DNA of 6,950 nucleotides from Helicobacteraceae bacterium (GTDB lineage Bacteria; Campylobacterota; Campylobacteria; Campylobacterales; SZUA-545): positions 1 to 6,950 of the forward strand of contig QKHD01000353.1 of NCBI GenBank assembly GCA_003250175.1, written 5' to 3'. The notes under the pieces were generated by a model. It was not told the origin of the DNA. It did not search any database and worked only from the letters and a program-made list of their open reading frames with translations. Both the position numbers and the translations under genes were made by a program. Numbering within the stretch: position 1 is the first letter of the stretch; the number at the start of each line of letters is the position of its first letter. Positions 1-6,084 of this stretch are shown here, piece by piece.

Positions 1-335
1 CCGTGCGTATCCGGGCGGATTTTGACCTGCTCAGCATGGTACTGCAAAATATGCTCTTTAATGCGATCGACGCCATCGAGGAGACGGAGGCGGACAAGGG
101 ACATGTCCGGATCAGCTATGCTCCGGAGGCGGCGTGGCATGTGCTAACGGTGATTGATTCGGGCAAACCCTTTGAAAATCCGGGCAAACTCTTTGAGGCC
201 TTCGCCTCCACCAAGGTCAAGGGGCATGGTCTGGGACTGACCCTCTCGTTACAGATCGTCGAGGCCCACGGCGGCAGCATAACGCTGCATGAAAGTGAAA
301 AAGGATTTGTGATCCGGCTGCCCAACCAGGCTTAG
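1..335 (+). CDS. Sensor histidine kinase, C-terminal ATP-binding (CA) domain, 5' partial
   Basis: This is the 3' end of a two-component sensor histidine kinase gene; the protein would bind ATP and phosphorylate a partner response regulator. About 110 residues are visible, read from the GTG at position 3. That GTG is probably not the true start, because the dimerisation/phosphoacceptor-His domain and any sensor domain are absent and must lie off the left edge. Visible motifs are an N box (LQNMLFNAIDAI, residues 14-25, with N20 as the expected Mg-ATP contact), a G1-like box with D52 (VIDSGKPF), an F-box-like LFEAFASTK (63-71) and a G2 box (KGHGLGL, 73-79). The G1 box reads DSGKP rather than the usual DxGxG. 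The motif style recalls NtrB/FlgS-type kinases, but this fragment cannot decide the pathway. The gene converges on murC, and the two stop codons overlap. Confidence 0.85.
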   Translation, partial: VRIRADFDLLSMVLQNMLFNAIDAIEETEADKGHVRISYAPEAAWHVLTVIDSGKPFENPGKLFEAFASTKVKGHGLGLTLSLQIVEAHGGSITLHESEKGFVIRLPNQA

Positions 336-341
336 GCCTGG
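326..341. repeat. Perfect 6-bp inverted repeat spanning the convergent stop codons
   Basis: CCAGGC (326-331) and GCCTGG (336-341) pair perfectly around the 4-base loop TTAG (332-335). The loop contains both stop codons: TAG of the kinase on the plus strand (333-335) and TAA of murC on the minus strand (332-334). It could act as a compact bidirectional transcription stop or mRNA 3'-end hairpin. No T-run follows on either strand, so it does not meet the usual intrinsic terminator pattern. Confidence 0.4.
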
Positions 342-1612
342 CAGGTCTTACGGAGCTGGTAGGTGATGTCGCCGGCACCAAAGCCGATGACGAGGCCGTT
401 GTCCAGATCGGTCAGCTTGCGGGCTGTCTCGAAACTGTCGGCCATGATGGGGTTATAGCGGGCAAAGAGTGCGGCGAAGTCCAGGTCGATCGCCTTTTCA
501 CCGGCGGACCATACGGGGAGAATAATCAGTTTATCCACCCCTTCGAAGCAGTCGATGAAACGCTCAAGATTATCCACCGTGCGGGAGTATTTGTGGGGCT
601 GCCAGATGGCGGTGATGGAACCCAGGTTGTTCAGCTTGGCATAAAGCCCCGCGGCCATGAGCGTGGCTTCGATCTCCGTGGGGTGGTGGCCGTAGTCGTC
701 AATGAGGGTGAAGTTTTCCCGTTTTTGGATGATGTCGAACCGTTTTTTAATCCCCTTGAAGCGCAGGATATTTTTCCGGATTGTCTCGATGTCAGTCTCA
801 TGCAGCGCGGCAAGAATCGCCAGGGAGGCATCGACCGCGATATGGTAGCCGAAGCCCCAGACCCGGAACTCACCCAGGTCTTTGAGGTTAAAGCAGGTCA
901 TGGGTTCGCCGTCGATGACCTCGTAGTGCAGTTCGGTGATGTCCTTGGAGGGGAAGAGCTTGACGCAGTCAAGCAGCACGGTGCTTAGGTAGGGGTCTTC
1001 GGCGTTGATGACCCGGATTTTGGCCTTTTCCAGAAACTTGTGGTAGCTGGCGTAGAAGGCTTCGAAGTCATAGCCGTAGTACTCCATGTGCTCCGGTTCG
1101 GCGTTGGTCACCACGGCGCAGTAGGGGTTGGAGTTAAGGAAACTGCCGTCGCTTTCGTCGGCTTCGAAGGTGAGCAGGTTGCCCTCCGTAAAGCGGACGT
1201 TGGAGCCAAACTCTTTGGACTCCGCACCGATGAGTGCCGAACTGCCCAGGATAGCAGCCAGAATGGCCGTCGTGGTGCTTTTGCCGTGGGCGCCGCAGAC
1301 GGAGTAGACCTTTTTGTCTTCCAGAATATGCGTCAATGCTTCCCGTCGTGGAAGCACACGGACACCCTTGGCGACCGCGGCCTGGCGCTCGACGTTGTCC
1401 TCTTTGATGACGGCGGAGTAGACGACCAGGTCCTGATCGGTGATGGCCGAAGCGTCGTGGGGAATGGTGACGGGGATGTTTTCAAGACGAAGTTTGTTGG
1501 TCATGGTCGTGTCCATGACATCCGAGCCGCTAACGGTGTGACCGTTGTGGGCGAGATACCTTGCAAGGGCGGAGAGTCCGATTCCGCCGATTCCGATAAA
1601 GTGTACTTTCAA
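332..1612 (-). CDS. murC: UDP-N-acetylmuramate--L-alanine ligase (MurC)
   Basis: This cytoplasmic enzyme uses ATP to join L-alanine to UDP-N-acetylmuramic acid, the first peptide step of peptidoglycan precursor synthesis. The 426-residue protein shows the Mur ligase plan: an N-terminal UDP-binding Rossmann segment (HFIGIGGIGLSALARYL, 4-20), an ATP P-loop GAHGKSTTT (107-115, K111), EADESDGSF (150-158), a central VTNAEPEHMEYY (168-179), and C-terminal motifs DDYGHHPTEIEA (305-316), WQPHKYSRT (337-345) and GAGDI (412-416). E. coli MurC is longer (491); the short form and the GAHGKS variant fit Campylobacterota as far as I recall. The start is TTG at 1612-1610. It overlaps the aminotransferase stop in TTGA, has AGGGA six bases upstream, and places the Rossmann motif right at the N-terminus. 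Mpl is less likely, since the sequence follows MurC motifs. Confidence 0.93.
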   Translation of the reverse strand: MKVHFIGIGGIGLSALARYLAHNGHTVSGSDVMDTTMTNKLRLENIPVTIPHDASAITDQDLVVYSAVIKEDNVERQAAVAKGVRVLPRREALTHILEDKKVYSVCGAHGKSTTTAILAAILGSSALIGAESKEFGSNVRFTEGNLLTFEADESDGSFLNSNPYCAVVTNAEPEHMEYYGYDFEAFYASYHKFLEKAKIRVINAEDPYLSTVLLDCVKLFPSKDITELHYEVIDGEPMTCFNLKDLGEFRVWGFGYHIAVDASLAILAALHETDIETIRKNILRFKGIKKRFDIIQKRENFTLIDDYGHHPTEIEATLMAAGLYAKLNNLGSITAIWQPHKYSRTVDNLERFIDCFEGVDKLIILPVWSAGEKAIDLDFAALFARYNPIMADSFETARKLTDLDNGLVIGFGAGDITYQLRKTCQA

Positions 1613-2748
1613 TGTGTGTCCCTGTCCATAAACTTTTTCAAACGTAAAAGGGCCTCTTTCATCGTCGTCTCGTTTTCCACGAGCGCGATCCGGATATACC
1701 CTTTTCCAGCGCCCCCTCGCCCCAGATAGGAGCCGGGCAGAACGGTGATATTAAAATCGCGAAGCAAATTGCGTGCCGCTGCCTCATCGTCGTCAACCTT
1801 GAGCCATACATAGAAGGTGGCGTCAATGGGCGGGTAGTTTAATATCTCGCTGGCGAGACGGGCGTTGGCGCGGTACATCTGCCTGAAAGATGCCGCGTGT
1901 GCCTCGTCGTTCCATGCTGCGGCGGCTGCTTTTTGCAAAGGCAGTCCCGGCGCTGCGCCGACGTAGGTACGGTATTTGCCGTACCCATCCAGAATCTCCC
2001 GGTCACCGGCGATAAATCCGCTTCTTAAACCCGGTGCGGAGCTACGTTTTGAGATGGAGTTTACACAAATTATGTTGTGAAAGTCATGAACGCCCGCTTT
2101 TTTGGCCGCTTCGAGAATACCCGCCGGAGCGGTTTCCAGATAGATTTCGCTGTAGCATTCGTCGTTTACCAGAACAAAATCATACTCCTGGGCCAGCTTG
2201 ACCCACTCGGTCATCTCTTCCAGGCTCATGACGGCACCGGTGGGGTTGTTGGGGTAGTTGAGGATCACCAGATCGCACTGCTTGAGCACCTCCGGATTCT
2301 TCTCCGGCAAAAAGCCGTTTTCTTCTGTCAGGTCCAGGGTTATCACCCGGGCACGGGAGGCGATGGCGGCGCCTTCATATATCTGATAAAAAGGATTGGT
2401 GTAGGCCATAACAGGGGTTTCTTTCCCAAAGAGCAGAAACTGGGGAAAGTTAAACAGCACCTCACGGGTACCAAAGGTAGGGATCAGCTCGCACGCTTCC
2501 AGCTCCACGCCAAAACGCCGCGCGACAAAGCCGCGCATTGCTTCGTTCAGCTCCGGTTCGCCCGCACTTTTTGGGTAGTAGCGAAGGCCTGCCGCCTCTT
2601 TGCAGAGTGTCTCGGTAATGAGCTTGGGGGTGTCGAACTTGGGCTCGCCCACGGTCAGCACGATGGGGCTGTAATCGCTGCTGGGCGTTACATCGGCCAG
2701 CAGGCTCCGGAGTTTTTCAAAGGGATAGGGTTCAAAATTAAAGCTCAT
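1609..2748 (-). CDS. PLP-dependent class I/II aminotransferase, probable succinyldiaminopimelate transaminase (DapC-like)
   Basis: This is a fold-type I aminotransferase of 379 residues. Diagnostic residues are NYPNNPTG (164-171), D196 in NDECYSEIY (contact to the pyridine nitrogen), the Schiff-base lysine K234 in SISKRSSAPGLRSGF (231-245), and the substrate-carboxylate arginine in YIRIAL (351-356, R353). The exact substrate cannot be read from motifs. A role in diaminopimelate synthesis (N-succinyl-diaminopimelate transaminase) is inferred from its coupling to murC, which feeds the same cell-wall pathway; an aspartate/alanine-type aminotransferase is the alternative. From memory, H. pylori has a comparable aminotransferase gene next to murC. 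The ATG at 2748-2746 lies 6 bases after the trmA stop, behind a weak purine stretch (GTGAGAG). The 3' end overlaps the murC start by 4 bases. Confidence 0.8.
   Translation of the reverse strand: MSFNFEPYPFEKLRSLLADVTPSSDYSPIVLTVGEPKFDTPKLITETLCKEAAGLRYYPKSAGEPELNEAMRGFVARRFGVELEACELIPTFGTREVLFNFPQFLLFGKETPVMAYTNPFYQIYEGAAIASRARVITLDLTEENGFLPEKNPEVLKQCDLVILNYPNNPTGAVMSLEEMTEWVKLAQEYDFVLVNDECYSEIYLETAPAGILEAAKKAGVHDFHNIICVNSISKRSSAPGLRSGFIAGDREILDGYGKYRTYVGAAPGLPLQKAAAAAWNDEAHAASFRQMYRANARLASEILNYPPIDATFYVWLKVDDDEAAARNLLRDFNITVLPGSYLGRGGAGKGYIRIALVENETTMKEALLRLKKFMDRDTH
1619..1623 (-). promoter_or_regulatory. Shine-Dalgarno of murC, within the aminotransferase 3' end
   Basis: AGGGA on the minus strand lies 6 bases before the TTG start of murC (1612-1610), inside the last codons of the aminotransferase gene. 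It supports the non-ATG start and translational coupling through the TTGA overlap. There is no ATG or GTG start in the murC frame in the bases immediately upstream. Confidence 0.55.
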
Positions 2749-2754
2749 CGGCTC

Positions 2755-3876
2755 TCACTTTTTTTGAAGGATCACGCCCATCTCCATGTGGGGCGTGTAG
2801 GCGAACTGGTCAAACACCGCAGCGGCTGCTACCCGGTGGCTAGAAGCCAGATCGTTCAGGTTTTCCAGCAGGGTCTCCGGATTGCAGGAGATGTAGAGCA
2901 CCTTGTCAAAACGGCGCACCAGTTCCAGGCTCTCCGGATCCAGACCGCTGCGGGGCGGATCGACCAGCACGGTGCCGAACTGATAACTGGCTAGATCAAC
3001 CTCGCGAAGCCGCTCGAAACTTCGCACGCCCGTGTAGGCCTGGGTGAACTCCTCGGCGCTCATTCTGGCGAAGGTAACGTTCTCGATACCGTTGGCCTCC
3101 AGGTTTTCGCGTCCGGCGTGAATGGAGGATTTGGCCACCTCGATCCCCAGCACCTTGCGGAAGTTTTTGGCCAACGGCAGGGTCAGGTTGCCCATGCCGC
3201 AATAGAGTTCCAGCAGATCGTCTCCGGAGCCTTCCGTATGGCGGCTGAGAAAGCCGATGATCTTTTGGTTAATGTCGCCGTTGGGCTGAGTGAAGGTGTT
3301 TTCGATATGGCGTAAACGGTAGTCGCCGTGGTGGGTGTGGACCGTCTCGGTGACGTAATCCTTATCCAGCACGATCTTGCTGCCCCGGCTGCGGCCGATG
3401 ATATCACAGCCCAGTTTTTCCTTGAGCTCTCTCGCGGCGGCCACCCAGTTTTCGTCCAGTTTTTTGTGGTAGATCAGGGTGATCAGCGTCTCGCCGTCAG
3501 AAGTGGAGAGAAAATCCATTTCGAAGAGTTTAAAACGGAGAATCTCGCTGCTCTGTACCAGGGGCAAAATCGCCGCCATCTGCTTTTGGATCGCGGGGGA
3601 GACGATGGTGCAGGAGGTAATAATGCCGTAGGATTTGGAGTCATCCAGGCGGCGCATGGCGTAATGGATGCTCTCATGCTCTTTGTCATGCCAGATTTTA
3701 AACTCCGCACGGTTGCGAAAACCGCCGTCGGTGGTGGCAAAGCGCTCCAATGGGGTGGTGCTCAGGTGGGAGGCAAAGGCTTCTTCCAAAGCCGTTGCCT
3801 TGAATTCGAGTTGTTCGTCGTAGGTTTTGTCAAACAGCCGGCAGCTACCGCACCGGCCGAAGGCGTCACAGGTCAT
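2755..3876 (-). CDS. trmA: tRNA (uracil-54-C5)-methyltransferase TrmA, with an RlmD-like four-cysteine motif
   Basis: This SAM-dependent enzyme makes 5-methyluridine at tRNA position 54 (T-loop). The 373-residue protein follows E. coli TrmA (366 residues) closely: FRNRAEFKIWHD (53-64), LYHKKLDENW (135-144), ENTFTQPNGDINQ (192-204), the SAM site LLELYCGMGNLTLPLA (221-236), SAEEFTQAYTGVRSFERL (273-290), VDPPRSGLD (305-313), the catalytic cysteine C331 in YISCNPETL, and the probable base E365 in FDQFAYTPHMEMG. The N-terminus departs from E. coli: C3-x5-C9-x2-C12 followed by C89 (GIITSCTIVSP) matches the spacing of the [4Fe-4S] ligands in the 23S rRNA methyltransferase RlmD/RumA. The body is clearly TrmA rather than RlmD. 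The start at 3876 is secure because an in-frame TGA lies at 3891-3889. No good Shine-Dalgarno precedes it, so a nearly leaderless or weak start is likely. Confidence 0.92.
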   Translation of the reverse strand: MTCDAFGRCGSCRLFDKTYDEQLEFKATALEEAFASHLSTTPLERFATTDGGFRNRAEFKIWHDKEHESIHYAMRRLDDSKSYGIITSCTIVSPAIQKQMAAILPLVQSSEILRFKLFEMDFLSTSDGETLITLIYHKKLDENWVAAARELKEKLGCDIIGRSRGSKIVLDKDYVTETVHTHHGDYRLRHIENTFTQPNGDINQKIIGFLSRHTEGSGDDLLELYCGMGNLTLPLAKNFRKVLGIEVAKSSIHAGRENLEANGIENVTFARMSAEEFTQAYTGVRSFERLREVDLASYQFGTVLVDPPRSGLDPESLELVRRFDKVLYISCNPETLLENLNDLASSHRVAAAAVFDQFAYTPHMEMGVILQKK

Positions 3877-3903
3877 AGGCAGGATTCTTCAAGTTTTTGG
3901 CGC

Positions 3904-3909
3904 ATTATA
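3904..3909 (-). promoter_or_regulatory. Candidate -10 box for the trmA-aminotransferase-murC unit
   Basis: The 52-base gap 3877-3928, between the pglB stop and the trmA start, carries a consensus TATAAT on the minus strand, flanked by GCGC on both sides (3910-3913 and 3900-3903). A start point about 7 bases downstream would leave a leader of roughly 20 bases before the trmA ATG. No TTGACA-like -35 box sits 16-18 bases upstream, although housekeeping promoters in Campylobacterota often lack one. The GCGC arms could form a 4-bp stem, but the run after it on the minus strand is A rather than T, so this is not an intrinsic terminator for pglB. Confidence 0.4.
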
Positions 3910-3928
3910 GCGCATCCCGGTTAATCCG

Positions 3929-6082
3929 CTAGCGATTGAGTTTATAAACTTTGGCCAGCGGGGTGAGGATCACCGGTTCAAAGAGCTCCGGATCGTAGCT
4001 TTCCAAGACGAAAAGCTGGAAATAGGTGGAGTTGAGCGTCTGCTGATCGACCACCATAAAACGGTTGTAGCTGCGCATGAAGATCAGGGAGAGCGGCGCG
4101 CTCATGTCAAAGAGCTGGCGGCGCACCTGCAGCTTGCCGTCCGGACCGTAGGCGGTCATGTACAGGGCGTTGACAGAGACTTCCTGCTGGCCGATACGGA
4201 TACGGTTGGTACGTTTGTCCACCTCGATACCGTTGCCAAGCAGAATCTTTTCACCCGTATCTTTAAAACTGCGGGACTCATAGATAAAGGGCCGTGCGTA
4301 GGCGGCACCGGTCCGGAGATTAAGGTTGGAAAAGAGCCGGACGGTCTGGTAGATGTCCATCATGCGGTAGGGCAGGTAGAAATAGACATCACGGGTCTTC
4401 TCCGGAAGCTGAAAGCTCTTGTGCTCCAGACGGGAGAGGAAGATGTCGGGGTCGGTTTCCTGGTAGTCTTCCATCATGCTTTTGAGGTAGTCGTGGTGGG
4501 TCTTGTTGTGATAGGCTTTTTCCGTATATTCCGTAGCCAGTCTGGCCATATTGACGGACTGGGTCTGAGGGAAGGTCAGAGAGAAACTGACGGGGAAGTT
4601 CACATCTCCGGAGTGCTTGCCGCCATCTACCAGGGTCTTGACATCGGAGTAGTAGCGGATGGGGTAACCATAGTCCCACCAGGCCAGGACGTAATCCTCC
4701 CGGCTCGCTTTTTTCCCCAGCGTATCGAGGACCTGCACCTCCTGAGCCGTAAAAACGGTGGGGACCTTATACTCGGTGATATGTTTAATATTGGGGATGA
4801 GCACCAGTGCGGTTCCAAAAGCGGCGGCGCCCCCCCACAAGAGGGTTCGGTTACGGCCTTCCTGGGCAAAGCTTCCCACCTGCTGTGCAATCCAGAAGAT
4901 CAAAAAGCTGATCCCCAGCGCATAGGCGGGTACGGCATACACCGTAAAACGAAGGCCGCCGGTATAGGCGATAAACCCAAGCCCTACCATGGGCAGCGCG
5001 ATGAGCATGACGGGGTAACGGATCACCATCAGGATATAACCGATGGTTGCGAGTATAAAACTCACCACATGGCCGCTGATTCGGTTGGCAAACGTATCAA
5101 AGGGAATATCCCCTGCTTCACGGACGGTCTGGACTACATTGAAATAGTGCAGGGTTCCGGAGGCATCGGCGGCGGTTTCCCCCCGAAAGACATACGCGGT
5201 GAGTTGGGCAAAAATCGGCCCAAGACCACCGGTGATTGCAAGTACCACAACTGAAGCCCCCAAAAGCCCCAAAACGATTTTCAAATCGATACGTTCTTTG
5301 AGTAGATAAAACGTGACCAGCAAGAGAATAGAAATTGTGAATTTGAGCATGATGGGCAGCATGACAACGGCAATGGCCATGAAGATCAGCAGCTTGTAGT
5401 TGAAAATATTTTTGCGATCAAAAATCAGTGTGTAGAGCAGCAGCATGGCCGCCATTCCAAGATTCAACGAGTAGCTTCCCGGGTACCAGACACCATACAA
5501 AATAATGGTGAAGGTGGTAATCAGCAAGTAACGGTTTTGATGATGTGAAACCCCTAAAATCAGTGACCACAAAACAAGCGTTGGCAGAACAATGACCAGC
5601 ATATCGGTATCATAATAACCCGTCATCGTACGGTTGTAGTAACTCCAGGCAATTCCTGCGATCAGCGCCGCCCCAAAACCAAGCCAGGTTTGTTTTAAAG
5701 CCCGTCCGATCAGCAGCACTGGTACGACAATCAGGGCACCGACCCATGCTGGCATATAAAGAATAATGGTTTCAAACGAAAAAGGAAGAACCTTGGCAAG
5801 CCATGCGGTCAACTGGGAAGTGGGATTACCGATAGGTGAAAGATCGTAGGGTTGGTTACCCCCGGCCAAAATATCCCTTGCCCCTTCGGCATAAAAATAG
5901 CCGTCATTGGTATTAATCATGATCTGACCATTCCAGAATGACTCCGCATTATCACCGATATAGCCTACCCATAGCATTCGCATGCCAATGGCAAAAGCAT
6001 ATGCGACCAATACCAAGACCAGAAGGTACCAGGGATTGAATTGATCCTCATTCAATCTCAACAAATCACGCAGCTTGTCCAT
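3929..6082 (-). CDS. pglB: Oligosaccharyltransferase PglB (STT3 family)
   Basis: This inner-membrane enzyme transfers a lipid-linked oligosaccharide to asparagine in periplasmic proteins. Its 717 residues compare with 713 in C. jejuni PglB, and it aligns by eye end to end. About thirteen hydrophobic segments fill residues 17-430 and a soluble domain follows. Active-site residues are present: D60 (NDGYFYAEGARD), D158 and D160 (GYYDTDML), E322 in the long periplasmic loop (QTVREAG), the sequon-binding WWDYG (468-472), and an MxxI-type motif (M574, I577, V581). R334 (ANRISG) lies 12 residues after E322, as does the PglB arginine that recognises an acidic residue at sequon position -2. The start at 6082 has a strong Shine-Dalgarno (GAGGAG) and lies 2 bases after the upstream glycosyltransferase stop. 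A G7 tract falls at codons 416-418. G+C is lower in the N-terminal half. Confidence 0.95.
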   Translation of the reverse strand: MDKLRDLLRLNEDQFNPWYLLVLVLVAYAFAIGMRMLWVGYIGDNAESFWNGQIMINTNDGYFYAEGARDILAGGNQPYDLSPIGNPTSQLTAWLAKVLPFSFETIILYMPAWVGALIVVPVLLIGRALKQTWLGFGAALIAGIAWSYYNRTMTGYYDTDMLVIVLPTLVLWSLILGVSHHQNRYLLITTFTIILYGVWYPGSYSLNLGMAAMLLLYTLIFDRKNIFNYKLLIFMAIAVVMLPIMLKFTISILLLVTFYLLKERIDLKIVLGLLGASVVVLAITGGLGPIFAQLTAYVFRGETAADASGTLHYFNVVQTVREAGDIPFDTFANRISGHVVSFILATIGYILMVIRYPVMLIALPMVGLGFIAYTGGLRFTVYAVPAYALGISFLIFWIAQQVGSFAQEGRNRTLLWGGAAAFGTALVLIPNIKHITEYKVPTVFTAQEVQVLDTLGKKASREDYVLAWWDYGYPIRYYSDVKTLVDGGKHSGDVNFPVSFSLTFPQTQSVNMARLATEYTEKAYHNKTHHDYLKSMMEDYQETDPDIFLSRLEHKSFQLPEKTRDVYFYLPYRMMDIYQTVRLFSNLNLRTGAAYARPFIYESRSFKDTGEKILLGNGIEVDKRTNRIRIGQQEVSVNALYMTAYGPDGKLQVRRQLFDMSAPLSLIFMRSYNRFMVVDQQTLNSTYFQLFVLESYDPELFEPVILTPLAKVYKLNR
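4830..4836 (-). repeat. G7 homopolymer within pglB
   Basis: Seven consecutive C on the plus strand read as G7 on the coding strand, spanning the codons for W416, G417 and G418 of PglB. It is the longest G/C homopolymer I saw in the window. A one-base slip would shift the frame before the WWDYG motif (468-472). At seven bases it is at or below the length usually seen in phase-variable Campylobacter genes. Confidence 0.9.
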
Positions 6083-6084
6083 AT

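Noticed and set aside
1040..1729. Long plus-strand open frame of 229 codons opposite murC and the aminotransferase 3' end
   Set aside because: It lies antisense to strongly recognised coding sequence, and its translation is Val/Gly/Asp-rich with no family motif, as expected from the complement of GC-rich genes.
2759..2765. A7 on the coding strand at the end of trmA as a slippage switch
   Set aside because: It encodes the final Gln-Lys-Lys just before the stop; a slip would only alter the extreme C-terminus, so a switching role is unlikely.
2077..2994. Plus-strand open frame of 305 codons opposite the aminotransferase and trmA
   Set aside because: It spans the junction of two well-supported minus-strand genes and shows no recognisable domain; it is a complementary-strand artefact.
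3899..3913. Intrinsic terminator after pglB
   Set aside because: The possible stem is only 4 bp (GCGC/GCGC) and is followed on the minus strand by A residues rather than T, so it fits a promoter element better.
4421..5254. Plus-strand open frame of 277 codons opposite pglB
   Set aside because: It is antisense to the catalytic and membrane regions of PglB, with no motif or plausible ribosome binding context.
3929..6082. Self-glycosylation of PglB at N411, N526 or N684
   Set aside because: These N-x-T positions have Gly, Tyr and Thr at -2, not Asp or Glu, so they do not meet the bacterial extended sequon predicted for this enzyme.
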